A stretch of 64,000 bases of DNA from Knufia peltigerae. Lineage: Eukaryota; Ascomycota; Eurotiomycetes; Chaetothyriales; Trichomeriaceae. Position 1 is the first letter of the stretch; each line of letters opens with the position of its first letter. A program made the position numbers and the translations under genes. This document shows, in pieces, positions 56,201-64,000 of the stretch. The stretch is from the NCBI GenBank assembly GCA_030247855.1, contig JAPDRN010000040.1:186001-250000 (forward strand), given 5' to 3'. The notes beneath the pieces are model-generated. The model saw only the letters and a list, made by a program, of their open reading frames with translations, searched no databases and was not told the origin of the DNA.

Positions 56201-58089
56201 AGTGCATTAGATGCATACTAGTGTACCAGGCGAAATACGTGCTTCACGGAGTGGTAACTATACACGAAGTGCCACATTGAGTCGGAACATTATCCACTGA
56301 GCAGCACCTAAGGGAAGAGCGTACTATGGCAAATGAGAATTGATTCAGTGTTGAAAATGTTCTGCTCATCGTTAAACTGTCTAGATGAGACCCCTTTTAC
56401 GATTTTGCAAGTCTCCGCCGGTCTATTATATGTTTATGTGGCTTAGATTTACCCGGCTTGCTTCGCGCCAGTGGATGCTTGACTCTTTGGGTGCCATGCT
56501 TTAGCGAGTCGAAAAGAATTTTCGCAGCAAGCTTACCGACGTTGCTGGAGAGATTATGGTAACGTATTTCGACATCAGGACTGTTTGCCATGGAGACATC
56601 TAGCAACAACTCAATCACTTGGTACGGAGTTGACAGGTCCATCCTAGGGCCGAAGTTAAGTATCTAGGCACAATTCTGCTGACCGTAATAGCTCCTGCTG
56701 GCATGTATCACTACTCAACTGAACTACAACAATCCTTTGCAGATGTATGTCGCCGTGGTTCACAATACTGAACCCTAAATTTAGGTGGAGATAGCAAAAC
56801 AACTACCTGAATTGCTGCACAACGCTCCAAAAAGATCCCAGTCATTCCAAAATCAGTGCTTGCGTTATTTATTTCTTGTCACGGAAGAGGATATATCTTT
56901 CGACTGGCCCTCTTGCTCAGGAAACACTTCCAAAAATTGCAAATCACATTCGTATTAAGAATAAGACAGCTATGTCAAACTAGAGTTTGCTCTTACAGTC
57001 TAAGGTCTATCACGACCACGAAGAGAAGAGTCTACTTCAACAAAGCTTTTCGTCTATCAGGAAATTGTCCTCAGCCATTGTCAGACCAGTTATGGCCTTC
57101 TCTAAACGCTCCCGAGTCTCTCAGCCACCCAGTAGAGAAACCCCCGAAGCAGAACGTTGCAAAACTACGAGAGACGAAACTATATCGATGCAGCCTACGC
57201 TCAAGCCTTTTGTCACGCTGACGAAATCCATCAGGTCTCCGAAGATCCAACTTGTACCTCATGCTCCCTGCGCCAGCTTCAGTATCCCTCTTTCTACTCT
57301 TGAGCAAGATCTACTGAATAACACCCATTTCGATAAATTGGACATGTCGTCACAGGATTTTGATTTTGAGGATATATTCACTTACAGCAAACCTCAACGT
57401 AAACTTTCAAGAGTCGTTGAAGTCTCGCTACGAGGTAGAAACCCTTGAGCCTCATCATAAACCCCCTTCCAAGCGCTTAACTATCCTGCTTTTTGAGAAG
57501 TTTAGGGTTATGACACACGGTGTATTCGCAGACAAGCAAAGTGGAAGCAATGTGTTGGGGGACGAAAGTGACACCAACGAGATATGGTGTGAATATGCGC
57601 CGTATTCTAGATCAAGTTATCTATCACCATGAGATCTAGGAGAGCGCCAGGCTAGACGATATGATTGTACTGGAAAACAATTCTACTGCCTCATATGGCA
57701 TGTTGGCTGTTTTGGTTTCTCGTCTCCTTCATAAGTATTGGCTCATACAACATGTAGCGATGTCTGACTACCTTTAACAGACGCCTTAAAGTTCGTAACC
57801 CGGTATCGTACAGAATTGGATATTACCTTGCCCGGCTGTACACCCTGCTAGTAACTAGCGGCTACTCTGAGCACGTTCGTTAGACTCATTCTGCCATGGA
57901 CAACAGGTGTTCTGACACTTTTGCTGTTAGGCTTATTGCTACCGCCGCTTCAGAAGTAAGCAAAACGAATAGCCACCGGGGATTAAGGCAGGCACAAAAT
58001 AGACGCAATAGTTGAGATGCTTGGGGTTAAGCTAGGTTCATTCAATCTTGAATGTCTAAACTCGAAAATTTTCTCAATTGACTCGGCGC
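53238..58089. other. 4.8 kb gene-poor region
   Basis: Many short frames are open but few are credible. The best are a minus-strand 81-codon frame from an ATG (56642-56397) and a plus-strand 118-codon frame (57092-57448). Both lack recognisable domains. I see no transposase, reverse transcriptase, tRNA or clear terminal repeats, and no coding strand bias. The left part (53.4-53.9 kb) is more AT-rich. It may be old, eroded sequence or a boundary of the cluster. Confidence 0.4.
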
Positions 58090-58759
58090 TCACTCAAAGT
58101 CGACAAATAAAAAGGGTTCTGGGGGTCGTATGTTGGTCCTAGTCGGTGTGACAAGCTCTGCGAGACTCACCCTGCTGGAGTCCAGTAAGCATTGGGGAAT
58201 GAATTCTGAATGTATGTTCATCGTAGATTACGCACCACATTGGACAGGTTTTGGCCCTGGACAATAGCCATGGATCAATACACGAAGGATGGAAGAAATG
58301 CCCGCACAATAGCAGACGTACTGTATCACTGCTGCAATACGTATCTGTACATATCGGACAAACATCTCGATCATAGTTTCCAGTGCGTGGACCTTGAAGG
58401 AGAGACGGACACCTCACTTTGATCTTGCCAGACTCTATTGCGTCCATGCCAAAGATGGGTGACAGACCCGAAGCCTTTGTAGAAATAAAACTTCGAATTG
58501 GTCGTTGTTTCCGGCCATACTGAACCAGTGAAAAGGTTTCGGGTGTCGTCGCCCCAATACCGGCATCCTGTTCAAAAACAACGCTGCCTGGGGTTGATGA
58601 GCGTAGGCTGCCAGCACGACGAAGCTCGGTTGTGACTCGATGTGCCCACCAGCTCAGACCAGCAAGTGCTGCGAATAGGGCTATAGCTAGACATATTGAT
58701 GTGATTACAGTGCCTTTCAGGGACTTCTGATCGGGAGAAACTTCAGATAAACTCGACAT
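58090..58759 (-). CDS. Membrane-anchored RING-H2 E3 ubiquitin ligase-like protein
   Basis: Two exons (58759-58236 and 58174-58090, intron 61 nt) give 202 residues. A transmembrane helix is at about 17-38. A C-terminal RING-H2 zinc finger follows, with CPIC, CGHFFHPSC and CPMC. The final cysteine comes only from splicing: unspliced the sequence reads CPMWC and loses the spacing. This topology (one helix, RING at the C-terminus) resembles ATL-type and other membrane E3 ligases that recruit an E2 enzyme. It is divergent from the decarboxylase gene and may be unrelated to metabolism. Substrate unknown. Confidence 0.88.
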
Positions 58760-59477
58760 ACTCTGCTAGTTTGTCTGCCGTAGGAAATTTCTTAAATTTG
58801 AAGTAGAGGTATCTGTGATGGCCTTATTATGGCAGACTTGGAGCGGCTCGAACTAGAAAGGACGTGACCAAGCTGTTCCAACGAATGAAGGGGCAAATTT
58901 TAGCAGTATATTACCAAACAGGGGAATTTCAGGCCTATCTCTCTGACTAAAGGAGAGCCTGGTGTAAGTGACCTATCGAAAGAGACCGAATGTAGTATAT
59001 CCGTGACAACCGGAGGAGGGGATTTTAGGCTCGCCTCTACTCCTGTGAGACCCGATTCTGAATTCGGTTCTTGTTGATTACTTCATTGACATCGACACGC
59101 TAGTGTCATACGATCCTTCTTGCATAGAGAGCAATCGCCGGGGGATTGGCTGGGACATGTCATCTTAGTGATAACCCTCTGACGCCAAACCGCAGTTTAC
59201 CGAAGGCTCGTAGAGCTAAACCAACTCGGGATAAAATTGGGAGATTACGAAAGGGTCCACCAGCGACTCTTGCCTCAATTCCCTGTCGACGCGATCGATA
59301 TGTTGAGTGCAGCTTGATCTGTCGACTCACTTCTCCAGTAACCCCTTGGTCCCTGGGAAGTGGGGTTTGCGATTTTAATGAAATGTCCTTAAAGACCGAG
59401 ACCTCAACCGTAGCGTCTTGAAGAATTTCCTTCTGCTCTGTGGAAAGATTCTGGATTCGCAAAATTAAACCAACGTG
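58760..59477. promoter_or_regulatory. Shared divergent promoter, RING-H2 protein / decarboxylase
   Basis: 718 bases between head-to-head starts. A CCG-N7-CCG site lies at 59190-59202. Minus- and plus-strand frames at 59146-59462 overlap each other and lack domains. Confidence 0.5.
59190..59202 (+). promoter_or_regulatory. CCG-N7-CCG site resembling a yeast Aro80 site
   Basis: Two CCG triplets separated by seven bases, ending in TTTACCG. In yeast, Aro80 binds CCG triplets spaced similarly (recalled consensus WRCCGWSATTTRCCG). Twelve of the 15 positions agree over 59188-59202. It lies about 280 bases upstream of the decarboxylase ATG. Consensus recalled, not checked. Confidence 0.4.
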
Positions 59478-61235
59478 ATGGCTACCACAGTCAAGCTAGC
59501 AGAGTATTTGTTCACACGTCTCCATCAGCTAGGTATTCGTGCGATTCACGGTGTCCCGGGCGACTATAATCTCACGCTGTTGGATTACATCGAACCAGCT
59601 GGAATCCATTGGGTCGGCAACTGTAACGAATTGAATGCCGGCTATGCTGCCGATGGCTATGCGCGCATCAAAGGTATCGGAGCGCTCATAACGACATTTG
59701 GGGTCGGAGAGCTTTCAACTATCAATGCGATTGCGGGTGCCTATTGTGAACGCGCACCGGTGGTCCACATCGTCGGCACGCCAGACAGAGACGCCCAGGA
59801 CTCTCGGGCGACGGTCCACCATACCTTCAATGACGGCAATTTTGGACGCTTTGCGCAGATGCATGCACATATCACGGTGGCACTAGCCAACCTGCGAAAT
59901 CTTCACTCGGCGCCCTCGCAAATCGATGCGGTTCTCAAAGAATGTATCGTGCACAGCCGACCCGTTTACATCCAGGTGCCGGTAGACTTGGTGGATGCGC
60001 CCGTCCCTTCTGGCAGCCTATGGACGGACTGTTTGTCGCTGAAATCGATGTCGCGAGGGCCAGAGGTTCCTTCGTCCATGCTAGACTCGGCTCTGTCAAT
60101 GGTTCTGGAGAAAATCCAGTCCGCCAAACAGCCGGTCATTCTCGTTGATGGCGAGACCAGAGCACTTGGCATCACCGAAGATGTTCAGAGTATTGTTGAA
60201 TTTACAAATTGGCCCACGTGGGTCACCACATTTGGAAAAGGCCTTGTGGACGAGACGGCCCCCAACGTCTATGGCGTGTATCGAGGGAGCTACGACCCCA
60301 GGGCGAAAGCTTTCGTGGACAGTTCGGACTTGGTTCTGTGCTTCGGTCCTCACTATAGCTCCACCAACACCTTTGACTATACTAGTATCCCTCCTAAGAC
60401 GGTCACAATCAGCTTTACCGACACTGAAGTACGAAGTGGTGAGCGGGTCTTTCGAGACGTGCCAGCCAGAATTGCGGTGTCTCAATTGAGACAACAGTTG
60501 AGTGCCTTGAAGTTCAAAACTGGCGGCACATATGACATTGACATGGCTTGTGGAAATGACACGACACTCTCTGCGTTTTCTTCCGTCCATAGCAAAGATG
60601 CCATCAAACAAGACCGACTGTGGAGATTTCTGGCGAACCTCATTCGCCCAGGAGACATTGTCATGGGTGAAACTGGGACCGCAGGCTATGGTGTTCAAGA
60701 GTTTCGACTGCCACGTTACTCGCGTGTCTTCGCCCCCACCACGTGGTTGTCGATAGGATACATGCTCCCAGCAGCGCAAGGTGCTGCTCTGGCTCAGAGG
60801 GACTTGATAGGTTCTTCTGACTACCATGGCCTCGACCAAGCGCGCACTATGGTCTTCATCGGCGATGGGAGCCTCCAGATGACAATTCAAGAACTAGGCA
60901 CCATCATACGCGAAAGATTGGACGTCACAATCTTCCTGATCAACAATGACGGGTACACAATTGAACGATGCATCCACGGCTTGAACAAAACGTACAATGA
61001 CATCGGCCGTTGGCGGTATCCGCAAGCGCCTCACTTTTTCGGCGCTGACCAAGACGTCTTTACAGCCACCGCTCTGACCTGGGAAGACTTGCAGAACGTG
61101 CTTGAAGCAATGGAGGACAGGACTGACGGGGGGTTGAGGATGATAGAAATTGTGCTAGATCGACAGGATGTGCCAGTGGGTCCATTGCTTGATTTGCTCG
61201 TCGAAGAGAGAAAGGCAGTCGAAAGAGAATCGTAG
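59478..61235 (+). CDS. Thiamine-diphosphate 2-oxoacid decarboxylase (pyruvate / phenylpyruvate / indolepyruvate type)
   Basis: A single-exon 585-residue enzyme of the PDC family. E51 in GNCNELNAGYAADGY is the cofactor-activating glutamate at the same number as in yeast Pdc1. The His pair of the active site is in VHHTFNDG. The TPP/Mg motif is GDGSLQM with NNDGYTIE following. Typical full length is 560-610. Glu-Ser at the end is not a peroxisomal signal. With an aromatic-type aminotransferase and a Zn2Cys6 regulator next to it, a 2-oxo acid such as phenylpyruvate or indolepyruvate is a likely substrate (inference); plain pyruvate decarboxylation is the alternative. GTG three bases upstream is not used. 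Confidence 0.92.
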   Translation: MATTVKLAEYLFTRLHQLGIRAIHGVPGDYNLTLLDYIEPAGIHWVGNCNELNAGYAADGYARIKGIGALITTFGVGELSTINAIAGAYCERAPVVHIVGTPDRDAQDSRATVHHTFNDGNFGRFAQMHAHITVALANLRNLHSAPSQIDAVLKECIVHSRPVYIQVPVDLVDAPVPSGSLWTDCLSLKSMSRGPEVPSSMLDSALSMVLEKIQSAKQPVILVDGETRALGITEDVQSIVEFTNWPTWVTTFGKGLVDETAPNVYGVYRGSYDPRAKAFVDSSDLVLCFGPHYSSTNTFDYTSIPPKTVTISFTDTEVRSGERVFRDVPARIAVSQLRQQLSALKFKTGGTYDIDMACGNDTTLSAFSSVHSKDAIKQDRLWRFLANLIRPGDIVMGETGTAGYGVQEFRLPRYSRVFAPTTWLSIGYMLPAAQGAALAQRDLIGSSDYHGLDQARTMVFIGDGSLQMTIQELGTIIRERLDVTIFLINNDGYTIERCIHGLNKTYNDIGRWRYPQAPHFFGADQDVFTATALTWEDLQNVLEAMEDRTDGGLRMIEIVLDRQDVPVGPLLDLLVEERKAVERES

Positions 61236-61414
61236 TCCGAGGTCGTAAGTACGATGAAACAAGTCAGGTTCACGTGCGGCTACCTCACTATGTGTACATC
61301 TTGAGCGACACGAGGATTTCCGACAATGAGCGGGAATCATCGATCAAAGCTCGTCGGTCGGCGACGATATTAAAAGAATCCTTTCGGTGGAAAAGTATCT
61401 CCAAACATCTCGAA
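61236..61414. other. Convergent 3' flanks
   Basis: 179 bases between the stops of the decarboxylase and the regulator. Nothing else is seen. Confidence 0.45.
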
Positions 61415-62897
61415 CTATACTGGGATTAGCGGTGTCCCTCTGCTCTCCCAATCCGTCGCCAGGTTGATCCAGTCCAGGTGTGGGCTTTCCCAAAGGCACT
61501 GGTGGAAGCGTACAATACTGCCGTAGTGTCCAAACTGTGTGCTCTCTGCCACGATCTGGGTGAGTTTTCGGGTGCTTTTCATTCTGTCGATGTTAGGCCA
61601 ACAGCAGATTCCGGCAATGAAGAGCGGCCATGCTAAATTATGGCAAGTTGCGCGGTAATCTTCAAAGCTATCGAGGGTTTGAAAGAGCCTGGAGGAGTGA
61701 TATTCTATCCCTACAGGGTCACGAACCCTTGTCAGACGTAGATGAGCGTATAAAACTCCGGCATGATGGTACACCTGGACCATGCGTACAAAGTCATCCT
61801 CGATGAGCTTGCTAGAAAAGACCTTAGATGATGACGATGACAAGGATTCTGCTGCCCGCAGTGTTGAGGCACGTGCCAGCTCGAGTTGGTTTTCAACCTC
61901 ACTGATGGTGGTCAAGGACTCTAAGCTACCAATAGCTGCCTCTTGTGACAAATGACGACTTGTGATCCCCTGCAGCGTCAGTAAGAAGAGCCCAAACATG
62001 ACGTTGTCGTTGTGGATCTCGGGTAGGATGACGCCTTCGATCTTGGCCGGATCAAACGTAGCCGTGCAGGCGAGCACATCGAACGCTGCAGCTTGGTTTT
62101 TGAGGAAGGAGAACAGTTTTGCGTTAGAGGCCGTGCTTAATGCGGCTGTCCTGATCAAAACTCGAACGGCGTTGAGATGGATCCATGCGACCGAAAGTTC
62201 CGAATTCAATAGGGCATAGTTAGACAAAATGAGAGCTGCGGCGATGAAAGCTTCGTGCTGTTCACAGTCACGGACCATAGCATCCCTAGCCATCGACCTG
62301 AGCCGTTCAGTGATCTGCAACACGGCTGTTTCGGAAACGTCTCCAGGCGGCCCGATCTTGGTCGGCAGTGTACCAGGCCGGTGCGTGGAAACTACAGCCA
62401 AGATTGAAAGCATCAGCGTTTCCTGAACTTTGGCCAAGGGAACGATGATTTTCCTGTATTCATTCTGTTCAGAGTCGATCCACACCATCATCGTGGCGAT
62501 GCTGTTTGCATAGTGAGCCAGCATTCGAGAAATGGGTGAATTTAGAGAAAGTTCCCTCTCGCCCAACCTCGGGTCTAAAACGGATGGCTCTGGCACAAAT
62601 TTGACGGACTCTGCTTTGCTACAGGGATGTGGAATCTTCTTCGTCATCGTCGTCTTCCGTGAGGACCGAAATCGTTCCAGAACCTGAAGTTCGCCATGGT
62701 GCGTCGTTGAAATAGTCCACCGAAACCGGGTGCCAAACCCTGGGCAGACGATGCCTTTCTGGGCACACTTTTTACACGATGGTACAGCTCGATCGCAGCG
62801 TATGCGCCTTCGGTTACACGTGTGACAATCTATGAAATTCTTAATTGCTGGTTGCGCGAGTTATTCCAGCCGCCTTACCTCTGATTGCTGGAGGCAT
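61415..62897 (-). CDS. Zn2Cys6 transcription factor 3 (Fungal_trans_2-like)
   Basis: Two exons (62897-62879, only 19 nt, and 62829-61415) give 477 residues. The zinc cluster is C8, C11, C18, C25, C28, C35, immediately at the N-terminus, with CNRRRIRC as the basic recognition region. A C-terminal alpha-helical regulatory domain (about 110-470) resembles the Fungal_trans_2 type found in medium-length regulators. The tiny first exon encodes MPPAIR; without it the cluster has no start codon. The gene lies between the decarboxylase and the aminotransferase, the arrangement expected of a pathway-specific activator for aromatic amino acid catabolism (inference). No direct similarity to Aro80 beyond the class is claimed. 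Confidence 0.9.
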
Positions 62898-63441
62898 CAA
62901 AAGTTCTTCGCTCCACCACACGCAGAGAAGAGATTGCTTCAGTCGGATTTCCTCAGTCTTCCACCTGCGAGCCGGAGAGAGATGGGAGGTATGGGTGAAT
63001 AAGTGGGTGGCGAGATGGATTTTCGTACGTGCCGAGGCTCTATCTGCAGTCTTGGTCGCTGGGTAATTTTGTTTCGAAAAGCCTCGAGGCGTGAGGAACC
63101 ATCACGTGGCGTTAACGGGTTGTGGTTGTGGCAGCGTGAAGAGAATTGAATTGAATTGACCAACTACAAGAGGGGCTGGCCGCTATATATACGTAAGACA
63201 TATTACTCGTAAGCAAATGTAGCAGTCGGAAACAAGTATCTCCGACCCGTCACGCTAGAGTCACGGAACTATAGGACTACAGTCGACCAATGCGCCATAT
63301 ACGCATATCTATTTCCTTCCTTCAACACCAGTGCTCCTGGTCACTGTTAGGCACAGAAGGGTTTCTCTGTATGGTGGCAGGCTCCTGAGAGCTTTACTCT
63401 ACAGCTAGATCTATCCTGTCTATCGAAAAGTCGGGGATTTG
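62898..63441. promoter_or_regulatory. Regulator 3 promoter and aminotransferase 3' flank
   Basis: 544 bases between two genes of the same strand. The segment 63160-63200 contains a TATATATA-like run. No gene is supported; plus-strand frames at 62845-63066 overlap the regulator start and lack domains. Confidence 0.45.
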
Positions 63442-64000
63442 TTACAACTCAAAAATATCCTTGAGCGTTCCTGCCAGGGTTTCAAGACCTTTCACCACGT
63501 CCGTCTCATCCTCAGACGCAAACGTCAGGCGAAAATGGACATTCAAGTCCTGCCAACCTCGACGATGTCCTGTGGACAGCTCTGTGGACGACTGCTCTTC
63601 TGTCTTCGCCCGCGCAGACCGAGGCAACGCTGGAACTTCAAAGAAGCTCCCTTTAGAGCATAGTACGCCTCTTTCTAGCGCATTGCTGTAGATTTCATCC
63701 TCTATCTCAAGTCGGATTGTTTCTATCGATTTCGTAGTCTGAAATTTGTCATTGAGTCTGGGATACTGGGCGCAGCTGATCTTAAGCCAGATGAACATGC
63801 CCGCCTGGATTGTGCTCCAGCTGCAAACTGTACCCAGCGGCCCCGTTCCAAGGAGTTTCCGACATGCGTGTAGGGTCCCATTGGCTTTGTGCTGATAATG
63901 TTGTGCAAGGCTCTGAAGCCATTCTTCAAAGCCACCATGGCCCCATGTTTCTGAAAGGAGCTTAAAGGTGACAAGTTGACTCAAGCCGCTCGGGTGGACC
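63442..64000 (-). CDS. PLP-dependent aminotransferase, aromatic (Aro8/kynurenine-type), C-terminal part, cut by window edge
   Basis: The frame is open from the window end and stops at 63442, so at least 185 residues are seen and the N-terminal part lies outside. The start of the visible part, HPSGLSQLVTFKLL, then the KANGTLHACRKLL segment and the GMFIWLKI...GVLCSKGSFF stretch match the small domain of fold-type I aminotransferases of the Aro8/Aro9 and alpha-aminoadipate group. The lysine that binds PLP would be just upstream of the window edge. Such enzymes convert phenylalanine, tyrosine or tryptophan to 2-oxo acids, which the neighbouring decarboxylase could use. This is inference from context. 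Confidence 0.85.
   Translation of the reverse strand, partial: VHPSGLSQLVTFKLLSETWGHGGFEEWLQSLAQHYQHKANGTLHACRKLLGTGPLGTVCSWSTIQAGMFIWLKISCAQYPRLNDKFQTTKSIETIRLEIEDEIYSNALERGVLCSKGSFFEVPALPRSARAKTEEQSSTELSTGHRRGWQDLNVHFRLTFASEDETDVVKGLETLAGTLKDIFEL

Noticed and set aside
60096..60890. Minus-strand open frame of 264 codons
   Set aside because: Antisense to the decarboxylase, which has full thiamine-diphosphate motifs on the plus strand.
1..64000. tRNA, rRNA, CRISPR arrays, transposases and reverse transcriptases
   Set aside because: I looked for tRNA B-box-like stretches, regular spacer arrays and mobile-element proteins and saw none.

Overview
The window is nuclear DNA of a filamentous ascomycete (Pezizomycotina). 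Most genes are interrupted by introns of about 50-100 nt with GT...AG ends and CTAAC/CTGAC-like branch sites. It carries fungal-specific families: Zn2Cys6 regulators, a psi-producing oxygenase, TRI12-type MFS pumps, an NCS1 permease and CYP504-like and other P450s. The genus cannot be told from sequence alone. I assembled exon models by hand; every spliced model given here keeps an open frame and sums to a multiple of three.

Left part (1-16.4 kb): a P450, a DUF2235 alpha/beta hydrolase, a dioxygenase-P450 fusion (psi factor/oxylipin synthase), a 2-oxoglutarate Fe(II) oxygenase, a secreted histidine acid phosphatase and an NCS1 nucleobase/allantoin-type permease. These look like ordinary, loosely related genes. 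From 16.4 to 19.2 kb there is no intact gene, but one decayed gene.

Centre (19.2-53.2 kb): a dense cluster whose products suggest uptake or efflux and breakdown or tailoring of an aromatic compound. In order: CYP504-like P450, SnoaL-like protein, flavin monooxygenase, TRI12 MFS pump, CocE/NonD hydrolase, a regulator with two C2H2 fingers plus a Zn2Cys6 cluster, a P-type ATPase of Na/K-ATPase type, a second TRI12 pump, a vicinal-oxygen-chelate (extradiol-dioxygenase-like) protein, a 4-coumarate-CoA-ligase-like enzyme, an SDR, an HSL-type esterase, a second flavin monooxygenase, a second Zn2Cys6 regulator and an acyltransferase-3-like membrane protein. No polyketide synthase, NRPS or terpene cyclase is present, so catabolism or modification of an existing aromatic fits better than de novo synthesis. 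Four gene pairs are head to head, and several shared promoters carry paired CGG triplets of the kind bound by Zn2Cys6 dimers.

Right part: 53.2-58.1 kb is gene-poor. Then come a membrane RING-H2 protein, a thiamine-diphosphate 2-oxoacid decarboxylase, a Zn2Cys6 regulator and, cut by the window edge, an aromatic-type aminotransferase. The last three make a compact set resembling the Ehrlich pathway (transamination, decarboxylation, dedicated regulator), with a CCG-N7-CCG site upstream of the decarboxylase.
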